A stretch of 14,462 bases of DNA from Candidatus Bathyarchaeota archaeon (GCA_020344715.1 CP070828.1:248203-262664), one strand, 5' to 3'; positions 1-6,134 are shown, counted from the first letter of the stretch. Notes: a model not told the origin generated them from the sequence alone. Made by a program: numbers and translations.

Positions 1-911
1 ACAGAATGATCAACAACTATTATGGGATTTATGTTAACCAGTCGTCATACAACACCGTTTTTCTGAATAATTTGACTAGCGATGCCTATGGTATCTGGCT
101 CCACGAATCCTGCAACAACACAATCACACGAAACAACATAACCGGAAACCAGCAGGACGGCATCGGGTCCTTTCAATCCTCAGACAATAACCTCTATGGC
201 AACAACATTGCAGGCAATAATCGTGGCGCATCCTTTGATGGGTCCTCAAATAACATGATCTTCCATAACAACTTTGTGGACAACCTAGTGCAAGTTTATT
301 GTCACGACTCCGCCAATATCTGGGATGACAGTTATCCTTCGGGTGGAAACTATTGGAGCGACTATGATGGTTCGGACTCGTATTGCGGACCAGGTCAAAA
401 TGAGACAGGACGTGACGGCATTGGTGATGATCCCTACGTCATAGATGAAAGCAATCTTGACAACTACCCTCTGATGAAACCCTACCCGTCATACCCCATA
501 ATAACCATTCTTTCGCCGGAGAACACGACGTACCTTGTGGATAGTGTTCCCTTGACCTTCACGGTGGATGAATCGCCGTCGTGGATGGGCTACAGCGTGG
601 ATGGACACGCTAACGTGACAACGCTTGGCAACACCACGCTCTCGGGATTGCTGGACGGGACATATACCCTCGTTGTCTATGCTAACGATACGGCGGGCAA
701 CATGGGAACCTCGAGCACCGTCTACTTCACCGTAAGAAACCAACAGGCAGAGCCTTTGCAGCTATGGATTGTACTCATAATTGCAATAGCGGGTGGAGCC
801 GTTGTAGTCTTCTTGATCTACTTCGTGAGGATCAAGAAAGCAGCCAAGAAAGCCAAAGAAGACAATTCTGAAGCTTCATCATCGCGTGCGCATTTTGGTC
901 ATATGACTTGA
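1..911 (+). CDS. NosD-type beta-helix surface protein, membrane-anchored (5' end outside window)
   Basis: The reading frame is open to the left edge, so this is a C-terminal fragment; the first visible Met codon is at 6 and is probably internal (residue numbers start there). Residues about 1-95 are short Asn-rich repeats of the type NNITGN and NNFVDN, the pattern of right-handed parallel beta-helix NosD/carbohydrate-binding folds. A conserved cap-like block follows (NYWSDYDG, then DGIGDDPYVID and NYPLMKPY), common in archaeal NosD-like surface proteins. Residues about 163-247 look like an Ig-like beta-sandwich (ITILSPENTTY, ending YFTV). A single hydrophobic helix at about 252-274 is followed by a basic, charged tail, so the bulk should face outside with a short cytoplasmic tail. 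Many N-x-S/T sequons fit a glycosylated surface protein. The ligand is unknown; adhesion or polysaccharide binding is inference. Confidence 0.85.
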   Translation, partial: RMINNYYGIYVNQSSYNTVFLNNLTSDAYGIWLHESCNNTITRNNITGNQQDGIGSFQSSDNNLYGNNIAGNNRGASFDGSSNNMIFHNNFVDNLVQVYCHDSANIWDDSYPSGGNYWSDYDGSDSYCGPGQNETGRDGIGDDPYVIDESNLDNYPLMKPYPSYPIITILSPENTTYLVDSVPLTFTVDESPSWMGYSVDGHANVTTLGNTTLSGLLDGTYTLVVYANDTAGNMGTSSTVYFTVRNQQAEPLQLWIVLIIAIAGGAVVVFLIYFVRIKKAAKKAKEDNSEASSSRAHFGHMT

Positions 912-915
912 CAAG

Positions 916-925
916 TTTTATTTTT
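916..925 (+). terminator. Oligo-T terminator candidate after the NosD-like gene
   Basis: Five bases after the stop codon there is a run of nine T interrupted by one A (TTTTATTTTT). Archaeal RNA polymerase commonly stops at such tracts without a hairpin. The same tract could instead contribute a weak TATA element for the next gene, whose ATG is at 974; the two readings do not exclude each other. Confidence 0.4.
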
Positions 926-973
926 CTGCATTGACAAATACTCAATTGCCGTTTTGCTAAGGCGTGGTTGGAT

Positions 974-1285
974 ATGGCGAAGTTATATCGACTTATCATA
1001 CGTGCAAACGAAATCCGAGGCAACTGTCCCGTCTTCGAAGTTGGAGATAAGATTGTTGTCGAATCACCACACATAATTCTGAATGAAACCGATGCTCTCT
1101 GCGTTCACGCGCTCGGCTCTATGTTGTCAATGATCACTGCCTTAAGCCACGGCATCAATCTCAAAGAACTCGGGCTTGCCCACGAAAACGGCAACGTTGG
1201 CTATGTCCAATGTCTTGACCCAGGGCATCCTTATACGCCCGGTGGCACCGTGACATTCGAGATAAGGCGAGAAACACTTCCGTAG
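974..1285 (+). CDS. Small TIGR04076-like protein, unknown function
   Basis: A 103-residue soluble protein. Its layout matches what I recall of the TIGR04076 family: an N-terminal strand, then CPVFEVGDKI (Cys18), a central helical ALCVHALGSML segment with Cys43, and a C-terminal QCLDPG with Cys80 just before a closing strand VTFEIR. The three spaced cysteines are typical of the family and could bind metal or take part in redox chemistry, but no function is established to my knowledge. The frame also offers a TTG at 968; I chose the ATG at 974 because family members start just before the first strand. No strong Shine-Dalgarno is seen, only a G-rich stretch (GGCGTGGTTGG) directly upstream. It stands alone between the NosD-like gene and the NAD salvage operon and shows no evident link to either. 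Confidence 0.7.
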   Translation: MAKLYRLIIRANEIRGNCPVFEVGDKIVVESPHIILNETDALCVHALGSMLSMITALSHGINLKELGLAHENGNVGYVQCLDPGHPYTPGGTVTFEIRRETLP

Positions 1286-1396
1286 TGCGCTGCTCCTGGG
1301 TAGTTGGCTTGCCAGTTTGCCTAGATGTCAAAATTCGGATTGATCTCGTTCATTGTGATACGCTTCAATTCTAAGATTCATGAAACTTTTACCATT

Positions 1397-1414
1397 CCTC
1401 GCACTAAGGCGAGG
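1397..1414. other. Perfect 6-bp hairpin in intergenic region
   Basis: CCTCGC (1397-1402) and GCGAGG (1409-1414) are exact reverse complements around a 6-base loop. G:T pairs could extend the stem by two. It lies about 15 bases before the promoter of the nicotinamidase gene and 110 bases after the previous stop. It could be an operator, a 3'-end structure of the upstream transcript, or chance. Confidence 0.35.
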
Positions 1415-1426
1415 GGACCTCAAGCG

Positions 1427-1440
1427 CGCGAAAAGCTTTA
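1427..1440 (+). promoter_or_regulatory. BRE/TATA promoter of the NAD salvage operon
   Basis: CGCGAAAAGCTTTA reads as a purine-rich BRE followed by an archaeal TATA element. Transcription would start roughly 25 bases downstream, near 1460. That leaves a leader of about 20 bases containing the GGGGGT ribosome-binding motif at 1470-1476, seven bases before the ATG at 1483. Confidence 0.55.
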
Positions 1441-1482
1441 TTGAACTCGCAGGTATTCTTAGACAAGTTGGGGGGTAGTTTT

Positions 1483-2028
1483 ATGAAGACAACGATTGTG
1501 GTTATTGACATTTTGAACGATTTTGTCACAGGAGTCTTCAGGAACGAACGGGCAGAGAAGATTATTCCCACGATCAAGCAGCTCCTCAATTTTGCCCGTG
1601 ATAATGGAGTTCCCGTGATCTATGTTAATGATGCTCACCTGCCGAATGTTGATGTTGAGTTTGACGTTTGGCCTCCGCATGCTCTTGCTGGGACGTGGGG
1701 TGCTCAAGTGGTGGATGAACTAAAGCCTGAGAAGGGTGACTTTGTTCTTGAGAAGAGAAAATATAGTGCATTTCAGGGAACAGGACTGGATCAGTTATTG
1801 AGAGAGCTTGAAGTGGACACGCTAATCATAACAGGTCTAGTCACAGACATATGCATCCAACACACGGCAGCTGATGCCTTCTTTAAGGGATATAAAATCG
1901 TTGTTCCGGAGGATTGTGTGGAAGCTATTAACGCGCGAAGGCAAAAAGCCGCATTGGACTATCTAAAAAAGGCTTATGGATGCAAAATTACCCGAGCAGG
2001 TGAAATAATGAGGACGAAGTGGAGCTGA
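1483..2028 (+). CDS. Nicotinamidase-like cysteine hydrolase (isochorismatase family)
   Basis: A 181-residue isochorismatase-fold hydrolase, most likely nicotinamidase (nicotinamide + water to nicotinate + ammonia). The family Asp-Lys-Cys catalytic set is visible: Asp9 in VIDILNDF, Lys91 or Lys93 in EKRKYSAF, and Cys124 in TGLVTDICIQ, with the usual hydrophobic cis-peptide region before it. Asp50, His52 (NDAH) and His66 (PPHAL) fit the metal site described for archaeal nicotinamidase. The frame is open back to a TTG at 1441, but the ATG at 1483 is preceded by GGGGGT and begins right before the first core strand. The next gene starts within 13 bases of the stop and encodes nicotinate phosphoribosyltransferase, the next step in the pathway. 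That makes nicotinamidase much more likely than other isochorismatase-family activities. Cytoplasmic. Confidence 0.85.
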   Translation: MKTTIVVIDILNDFVTGVFRNERAEKIIPTIKQLLNFARDNGVPVIYVNDAHLPNVDVEFDVWPPHALAGTWGAQVVDELKPEKGDFVLEKRKYSAFQGTGLDQLLRELEVDTLIITGLVTDICIQHTAADAFFKGYKIVVPEDCVEAINARRQKAALDYLKKAYGCKITRAGEIMRTKWS

Positions 2029-2040
2029 GTGGTGAAAAGC

Positions 2041-3237
2041 ATGCCGTTTTTTCATTGCGCAACTGACGAGGAAATAAGACAAGGCAAGACGACTGACATC
2101 TACTTCTTGAGAACCAAGCAAGTTCTTGAAGCCAAAAAGATGACCAAGATTCGCGTCTACGCTGAAGTGACGCCGGGCAGGCTTCCAAGAGATTGGCCGT
2201 GGGGAATCTTATGCGGTATTGAAGAAGAAGCCCACCTGTTTGAAGGTTGCCCAGTTGATATTTATGCGATGCCTGAAGGCAGCGTGTTCTACCATGAAGA
2301 TCATAAAGGAATACGTGAACCTGTTCTGTACATAGAAGGTCCCTATGGCGAATTCTGCCTATTTGAAACTCCTCTGCTCGGGTTGCTTTGTCAAGCTTCA
2401 GGTGTGGCTACAAGGGCTGCCCGAGTCAAGAAAGTTGCGCAAGAAAAACTTGTTCTCGCCTTCGGAATCCGACGTATGCACCCAACTTTGTCGCCAATGC
2501 TCGACCGTGCAGCCTACATAGCGGGTTGCGATGGTGTTTCAAGTTTAAGCGGTGCAAAGATCACAAGCACCAATCCGATGGGAACCATGCCTCATGCATT
2601 GATTATTGCATTCGGGGGTCAAGTGAAAGCTTGGAAAGCATTCGATGAAGTTATGCCAGATGGTGTGCCAAGGGTCGCATTAGTGGACACCTACTACGAT
2701 GAAAAGGCCGAGACAATATTGGCTGCAGAAGCTTTGAAAAAGCGACTTGATGGTGTACGCCTTGACACACCTAGTTCGAGAAAAGGCGATTTCGCGGAGA
2801 TCGTTCGGGAGATTCGATGGGAACTCGATGTAAGAGGCTTTGGTCACGTCAAGATTTTCGTTTCAGGTGGACTTAACGAAGAGACGGTTGGAATTCTAGG
2901 CAAAGCTGGGGCTGAAGCCTTCGGCGTCGGAACAGCCATAAGCAATGCTCCAACAATAGACTACGCTATGGACATTGTTGAAATGAACGGTAACCCTGTA
3001 GCTAAACGAGGGAAGTTGAGCGGCAAAAAGCAGGTATGGAGATGCCCACAATGCCTCATTGACGATGTTCAACTTTCTCATTTGCCTGCCCCTAAATGCT
3101 CAAGATGCGGGAACAAAACTGAACCTATGTTAAAGCCCTTGATCAAGCATGGGAAAATTGTGGGGGAACTTCCCAAGCCCAAGGCAATCCGTCGATACGT
3201 CCTAGAACAGCTTGGTAAACTCACTCTAAGTATCTAG
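2041..3237 (+). CDS. pncB: Nicotinate phosphoribosyltransferase
   Basis: A 398-residue type II phosphoribosyltransferase that makes nicotinate mononucleotide from nicotinate and PRPP (with ATP) in the Preiss-Handler route to NAD. Family signatures are present: ETPLLGLLCQASG and a nearby Arg-rich helix, the LSGAKITSTNPMGTMPHALI substrate and phosphate region (family GTMxH motif), and the phosphate-binding IFVSGGLNEETV followed by GAEAFGVGTAIS. A zinc-knuckle-like motif with four cysteines (335, 338, 353 and 356; CPQC and CSRC) lies near the C-terminus. The Thermoplasma enzyme also has such a motif and is of similar size. GTG codons at 2029 and 2032 are in frame directly after the upstream stop and could serve as starts. 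I prefer the ATG at 2041, where conserved sequence (MPFFHCATDEEI) begins. Co-transcription with the nicotinamidase-like gene is almost certain. Confidence 0.92.
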   Translation: MPFFHCATDEEIRQGKTTDIYFLRTKQVLEAKKMTKIRVYAEVTPGRLPRDWPWGILCGIEEEAHLFEGCPVDIYAMPEGSVFYHEDHKGIREPVLYIEGPYGEFCLFETPLLGLLCQASGVATRAARVKKVAQEKLVLAFGIRRMHPTLSPMLDRAAYIAGCDGVSSLSGAKITSTNPMGTMPHALIIAFGGQVKAWKAFDEVMPDGVPRVALVDTYYDEKAETILAAEALKKRLDGVRLDTPSSRKGDFAEIVREIRWELDVRGFGHVKIFVSGGLNEETVGILGKAGAEAFGVGTAISNAPTIDYAMDIVEMNGNPVAKRGKLSGKKQVWRCPQCLIDDVQLSHLPAPKCSRCGNKTEPMLKPLIKHGKIVGELPKPKAIRRYVLEQLGKLTLSI

Positions 3238-3302
3238 CTGTCAATTGCCTTATCTTTCAAACGCCTTCCATATTGATGGCTTATTTCTTTCGTTGTCGCT
3301 GG

Positions 3303-3326
3303 AAAAAAAGAAGTGTGCGGGTTTTT
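3303..3326. terminator. Bidirectional oligo-T termination region between convergent genes
   Basis: Seven A at 3303-3309 give a seven-T tract on the minus strand, 30 bases past the stop of the RAM-domain gene. Five T at 3322-3326 lie on the plus strand, about 85 bases past the stop of the nicotinate phosphoribosyltransferase gene. The tracts sit between convergent genes, where factor-independent archaeal termination is expected. Confidence 0.5.
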
Positions 3327-3339
3327 GGTTCACGCTTGA

Positions 3340-3576
3340 CTATGGAAGTCTCGCTGGCATGGCTATCGCAGTTTGTGTCTTGATGACTCCGTTGAGTGCA
3401 TGAATTTTCTCCAGGAGCTCCCCTAGCTCGTCGATGTTGGTGAACTCGACGAACGCGACTACATCGAATGGTCCAGTCACCGCCTGCGACGTCTTGACAC
3501 CTGCGATCCGAAGTGTTGATTCAGCGACTTCCCATGGTTTACCCGGGTCGGTGCTGATGAGAATGTAGGCTTGCAC
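3340..3576 (-). CDS. Stand-alone Lrp/AsnC ligand-binding (RAM) domain protein
   Basis: About 78 residues with the beta-alpha-beta-beta-alpha-beta layout of the RAM/AsnC_trans_reg domain: QAYILISTDPG, a helix, the strand VKTSQAVTGPFDVVAFVE (family GxyD core), a helix DELGELLEKI, and the last strand VIKTQTAIAM. No DNA-binding helix-turn-helix precedes it, so this is a single-domain member. Such proteins form ring-like oligomers and bind small molecules, often amino acids, sometimes modulating full-length Lrp partners. I chose the GTG at 3576, with GAGAGG about eight bases upstream; an in-frame TTG at 3609 would add 11 residues unlike the family. It lies just behind the carbamoyltransferase gene on the same strand, so an amino-acid sensing role is plausible inference. 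It may be read from the upstream gene, from its own promoter, or from both. Confidence 0.8.
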   Translation of the reverse strand: MQAYILISTDPGKPWEVAESTLRIAGVKTSQAVTGPFDVVAFVEFTNIDELGELLEKIHALNGVIKTQTAIAMPARLP

Positions 3577-3618
3577 ATGCTTCGCCTCTCTGCTTACTAG
3601 AGATAGCAATAAGGACAG

Positions 3619-3630
3619 AAAAGCTTTAAG
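3619..3630 (-). promoter_or_regulatory. TATA element overlapping the carbamoyltransferase stop codon
   Basis: Read on the minus strand this is CTTAAAGCTTTT, a TATA-like element around the palindrome AAAGCTTT. It covers the last bases of the upstream gene (stop codon at 3626-3628) and sits 45-55 bases before the GTG of the RAM-domain gene. A transcript starting near 3600 would have a leader of about 25 bases with the GAGAGG motif. Confidence 0.4.
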
Positions 3631-4537
3631 TCCGCAAGAGCTTCAGAAGGATTCCTTTTGCAGTGTACAGTCGATTTTCGCTTTGCTCATAGATGATAGA
3701 CCTTTGGCTCTCGACTATTTCACCACTGATTTCGTAGCCCCGATGCATCGGCATGTCATGCATCACCAGCGCGTCAGTGTGTTTGAGCAGTTCTTCGTTG
3801 ATTTGATAGGGCAACATAAGCTCAGTGCGTCTCTCCTTTTCCTCTTTGAATTTCGGTTCGAGGAAGAATTCCATGTCAATCCATGTATCTGTGTAAACTA
3901 CATCGGCATCTTTCACAGCGTTTTTGGCGTCTAGCGTTGTCTTGTACAATCCTGTTTTCTCAGCAGCCTCTATGATTTCCTCATCAAGAGACTGCTCATT
4001 TTTAAAAGGTGTAACTGCCGTGAGTTTCACGCCGGTTTTGGTACAACCCACAATCAGTGAGTTGCAAACATTGTTGTGAACTCCAATGTAAACAAGTTTC
4101 ACGCCTTTGAGCTTTCCAATCTGTTCTTTGATCGTCATCAGATCGGCAATGGCTTGACATGGATGATATTTTTCGTCACATCCGTTTATCACTGGAACTT
4201 GAGAAGCTGCTGCCACTGCACTAAGGTCCGAGCTTCTCATCAAGCGAGCCATAATGCAGTCAACGTTTCTTGATAGATAACGGGTCTCATCCTTTACGTC
4301 CCCAAGCGTGAAGTTCGTGGTTCTCCAATCCAAGTAGAGCGCGTGTCCACCTAGTTGAGTCATGGCCACTTCGAAAGAAACGCGTGTCCGAGTTGACGTT
4401 TTCTGAAAGATCATGGCCAAAGACTTCTCTTCCAAGGCGGTTTTGAACTGGTTTGGGCTTCTCTTGATTTCTACGGAGTTGTCAATTACTTCCTCAATCT
4501 CAGCTGGACTCCATTCTTTCAGAGTGATCAAATGCAT
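3626..4537 (-). CDS. Ornithine/aspartate carbamoyltransferase-family enzyme with altered amino-acid pocket
   Basis: A 303-residue transcarbamylase, close to the usual 300-310. The carbamoyl-phosphate half is canonical: STRTR at 48-52, HPCQ at 125-128, and a GVHNNVCNSL segment at 152-161 matching the ornithine carbamoyltransferase (OTC) DGNNVANSL loop. The amino-acid half is not. The OTC SMG loop (DVWVSMG) reads DTWIDMEFF at 217-225, with Asp for Ser and Glu for Gly. The catalytic HCLP motif reads HDMP at 260-263, so the OTC cysteine is missing. The C-terminal SENRLYTAKGILL helix is family-like. Automated annotation would probably say argF. The retained Asp217 suggests an alpha-amino acid substrate, but I would not assign ornithine. 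I chose the ATG at 4537 because AGGTG lies six bases upstream; the GTG at 4546 and ATG at 4543 overlap that motif. Shares an operator-like region with the divergent deacylase gene. Confidence 0.85.
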   Translation of the reverse strand: MHLITLKEWSPAEIEEVIDNSVEIKRSPNQFKTALEEKSLAMIFQKTSTRTRVSFEVAMTQLGGHALYLDWRTTNFTLGDVKDETRYLSRNVDCIMARLMRSSDLSAVAAASQVPVINGCDEKYHPCQAIADLMTIKEQIGKLKGVKLVYIGVHNNVCNSLIVGCTKTGVKLTAVTPFKNEQSLDEEIIEAAEKTGLYKTTLDAKNAVKDADVVYTDTWIDMEFFLEPKFKEEKERRTELMLPYQINEELLKHTDALVMHDMPMHRGYEISGEIVESQRSIIYEQSENRLYTAKGILLKLLRT

Positions 4538-4543
4538 CGTCAT

Positions 4544-4548
4544 CACCT
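4544..4548 (-). promoter_or_regulatory. Shine-Dalgarno motif deciding the carbamoyltransferase start
   Basis: On the minus strand AGGTG is followed by six bases and the ATG at 4537. Two earlier in-frame candidates (GTG at 4546, ATG at 4543) fall within or directly next to the motif and so cannot use it. Confidence 0.55.
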
Positions 4549-4568
4549 TTTGGCGTTGGCCTTGAATG

Positions 4569-4586
4569 TTAAATCAGTTGATTTAA
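4569..4586. promoter_or_regulatory. 18-bp perfect inverted repeat, operator candidate
   Basis: TTAAATCAGTTGATTTAA consists of two exact 8-base arms around GT. It lies between divergent genes. It overlaps a TATA-like CTTAAATC on the minus strand (4588-4581), correctly placed for the carbamoyltransferase, and ends about 14 bases before the plus-strand TATA of the deacylase gene. A bound dimer could therefore block one promoter and influence the other. No regulator can be named from the sequence; an Lrp-type protein is one possibility given the RAM-domain gene nearby. Confidence 0.5.
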
Positions 4587-4599
4587 GTTTTATGGAACC

Positions 4600-4608
4600 T
4601 ATTTAAAG
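4600..4608 (+). promoter_or_regulatory. TATA element shared by divergent genes
   Basis: TATTTAAAG is nearly self-complementary around TTTAAA. On the plus strand it lies 27-29 bases before the ATG at 4629, a leaderless spacing. On the minus strand (CTTTAAATA) it could also drive the carbamoyltransferase with a leader of about 40 bases. Confidence 0.5.
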
Positions 4609-4628
4609 CGTGAACCCAGTAGCCTCTG

Positions 4629-5453
4629 ATGGTCTACATGATTCTCATTATCGCTTCAACCGAAGACGTTGCGAGCATGAACATTGCCCATAAAATCATT
4701 GACAGCTATGAATTTGCGAAGGCTTCTGAGAGTTTTCAGCAAAATCCAGTCTATTCCCAAACGATCTCTGAGCAAGAGATCAAACTCATCTTCGTTACCG
4801 AAGAACTCGTTCACACACAATTTCTCACAGATTTTTTCAAGCCTGAGCTCTTCGTTTTCGTTTCCAGGCACAGCAGTGTGACCGGCATTCCTACTCTTTC
4901 AGTTCATGCACCGGGGAACTTAAGTAAGGCAGAAGTAGGTGGATTAACCCGAAAAATCTCTGTTTCTCCAGCATGTGCGATGAAAAGGGCTCTTCTAGAA
5001 CTAGCTAGGCAAAAGGAGGAGCTGGGGTTGAAATATCGAGTCTCATATGAGTGCACGCATCATGGCCCGTCTTTGGATCTGCCAACAATGTTTGTCGAGT
5101 TGGGCAGTTCACCCATGCAGTGGGAAGATTCGAAGGCAGCAGAAGCAGTAGCTCAGGCAGCGATGGCTGCGATTACTAGTCAGCTAGAGTGTGTGGCAGT
5201 TCTAGGAGTTGGCGGTCCTCACTACAACGAGAAATTTACTAGGCTGGCTTTGAGGACGCAAACAGCGTTTGGTCATATAATCCCGAAATATTCCATACCA
5301 CGAATTGATGCCAAGATGATGGTGCAATGTATCCAGAGAACAGTTGAAAAGGTCGAGTCCGCTGTTTTCGACTGGAAAGGCATCCGCGGGGCAGATAGAA
5401 AGAGGTTGATTGAGACATTGGACGAAATCGGCGTTTCCGTTGAGCGGGTTTGA
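4629..5453 (+). CDS. dtdA: D-aminoacyl-tRNA deacylase (DTD2/GEK1 type)
   Basis: A 274-residue enzyme that hydrolyses D-amino acids (and, from plant DTD2 work, some aldehyde-modified amino acids) from tRNA, protecting translation. This type is found in archaea and plants. Family motifs are clear: an N-terminal strand ILIIAST, CTHHGPSLDLPTMFVELGSS at 142-161 with the HHG pair and Glu157, PMQWED at 162-167, GVGGPHYNEKF at 193-203 (family GGGHY, here with Pro before His), and FGHIIPKY at 214-221. ATG codons at 4629 and 4638 are both possible. The second matches the usual family start, but the first is at leaderless distance from the TATA element, so I use it. Cytoplasmic, probably metal-dependent. 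Transcribed alone, divergently from the carbamoyltransferase gene. Confidence 0.93.
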   Translation: MVYMILIIASTEDVASMNIAHKIIDSYEFAKASESFQQNPVYSQTISEQEIKLIFVTEELVHTQFLTDFFKPELFVFVSRHSSVTGIPTLSVHAPGNLSKAEVGGLTRKISVSPACAMKRALLELARQKEELGLKYRVSYECTHHGPSLDLPTMFVELGSSPMQWEDSKAAEAVAQAAMAAITSQLECVAVLGVGGPHYNEKFTRLALRTQTAFGHIIPKYSIPRIDAKMMVQCIQRTVEKVESAVFDWKGIRGADRKRLIETLDEIGVSVERV

Positions 5454-5538
5454 AACTCCCAATCAAAGACCCAGTCAGTCCTGCAAGAGGTCAGCTACGA
5501 TGTTTATAATGAAGATATTCAAGCGAACTGCGTCAGTC

Positions 5539-5546
5539 TTATATAT
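5539..5546 (+). promoter_or_regulatory. TATA box of aIF1, leaderless spacing
   Basis: TTATATAT begins 24 bases before the ATG at 5563. Archaeal transcription starts about 22-27 bases after the box, so the mRNA should begin at or next to the start codon. No Shine-Dalgarno motif is present upstream of that ATG, which agrees. Confidence 0.6.
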
Positions 5547-5562
5547 CCCTCTTTGTTAAGTT

Positions 5563-5883
5563 ATGACGAGCACAATGGCGGAAATCTGTTCTATCTGCGG
5601 ACTTCCTCGTGACATATGCGTCTGCGGCGAAATCAGTAAGGAACAACAACGCATACGAGTACGCTTGGAAACAAGGAAATATAGGAGAGCAGTAACCATT
5701 ATCGATGGTATCGACGACAAAGACACCGACCTAGGGCGCCTAGCTCAAAAATTGAAATCATTTTGCGCCTGTGGAGGCACAGCCAAGAACGGTCAAATAA
5801 TTCTCCAAGGCGACCATAGACCGAAAGTGTACTCCTACCTTCTTCAGAAGGGTTATCCCCAGCAAAACATTGAACTCCAATGA
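5563..5883 (+). CDS. Translation initiation factor aIF1 (SUI1/eIF1 homolog)
   Basis: A 106-residue SUI1-fold protein. It binds the small ribosomal subunit near the P site and enforces accurate start-codon selection. The N-terminus carries a small zinc-binding motif CSIC...CVC (Cys 9, 12, 19 and 21), as in many archaeal members. The SUI1 core follows: RRAVTIIDGID, a helix DLGRLAQKLKSFCACGGTAK with the conserved CGGT, then the strand IILQGDH and a helix ending QKGYPQQNIEL. Start: ATG at 5563, supported by TATA spacing; a second ATG at 5575 is less likely. In a number of archaea this gene sits between rpl29 and rnp1 in the ribosomal operon; here it is outside it, about 2.2 kb ahead of L22. Confidence 0.93.
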   Translation: MTSTMAEICSICGLPRDICVCGEISKEQQRIRVRLETRKYRRAVTIIDGIDDKDTDLGRLAQKLKSFCACGGTAKNGQIILQGDHRPKVYSYLLQKGYPQQNIELQ

Positions 5884-5924
5884 CCAGAGCTTGCTAGAAA
5901 TAACCAGTTGGGGGACAAGTAGGT

Positions 5925-6134
5925 TTGGGTTTGCTGCAGAACTTACGAGAAGTACTTGGGAAACTAAGAAGAAGCCAGCCGACGCCCAAGTTTTGCCCAA
6001 AATGTGAAAGCCCAGAAATCCACCTTTCAAGCAGATTTGATATTTGGCTTTTTCCGGAACAATATGTTTGTCCCAAATGTGGCTACAGGGGTCCAATTGC
6101 AATGGAGCTTGAAAAAGAAAAAGAGGACGCTTAG
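5925..6134 (+). CDS. Small zinc-ribbon protein, unknown function
   Basis: About 69 residues. Two CPKC knuckles (Cys 24/27 and 49/52), about 21 residues apart, form a typical zinc ribbon, with aromatic and hydrophobic residues (FDIWLFPEQYVCPKCGYRG) in between. A basic amphipathic helix precedes it and an acidic Lys/Glu tail ends the protein. No ATG exists in the frame; TTG codons at 5925 and 5931 are the only sensible starts. AGG at 5921-5923 suits the second by spacing. It follows aIF1 by 41 bases on the same strand and is probably co-transcribed. Its stop codon overlaps the stop codon of the convergent tfb gene. Zinc ribbons this small often bind nucleic acid or basal machinery, but nothing specific can be claimed. 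Confidence 0.65.
   Translation: MGLLQNLREVLGKLRRSQPTPKFCPKCESPEIHLSSRFDIWLFPEQYVCPKCGYRGPIAMELEKEKEDA

Noticed and set aside
1441..1482. TTG start adding 14 residues to the nicotinamidase
   Set aside because: It overlaps the predicted TATA element and would lie upstream of the likely transcript start; the GGGGGT motif supports the ATG at 1483.
4541..4547. C/D-box-like GTGATGA on the minus strand
   Set aside because: It coincides with the ribosome-binding motif and start region of the carbamoyltransferase, and no matching D box is placed at sRNA distance.
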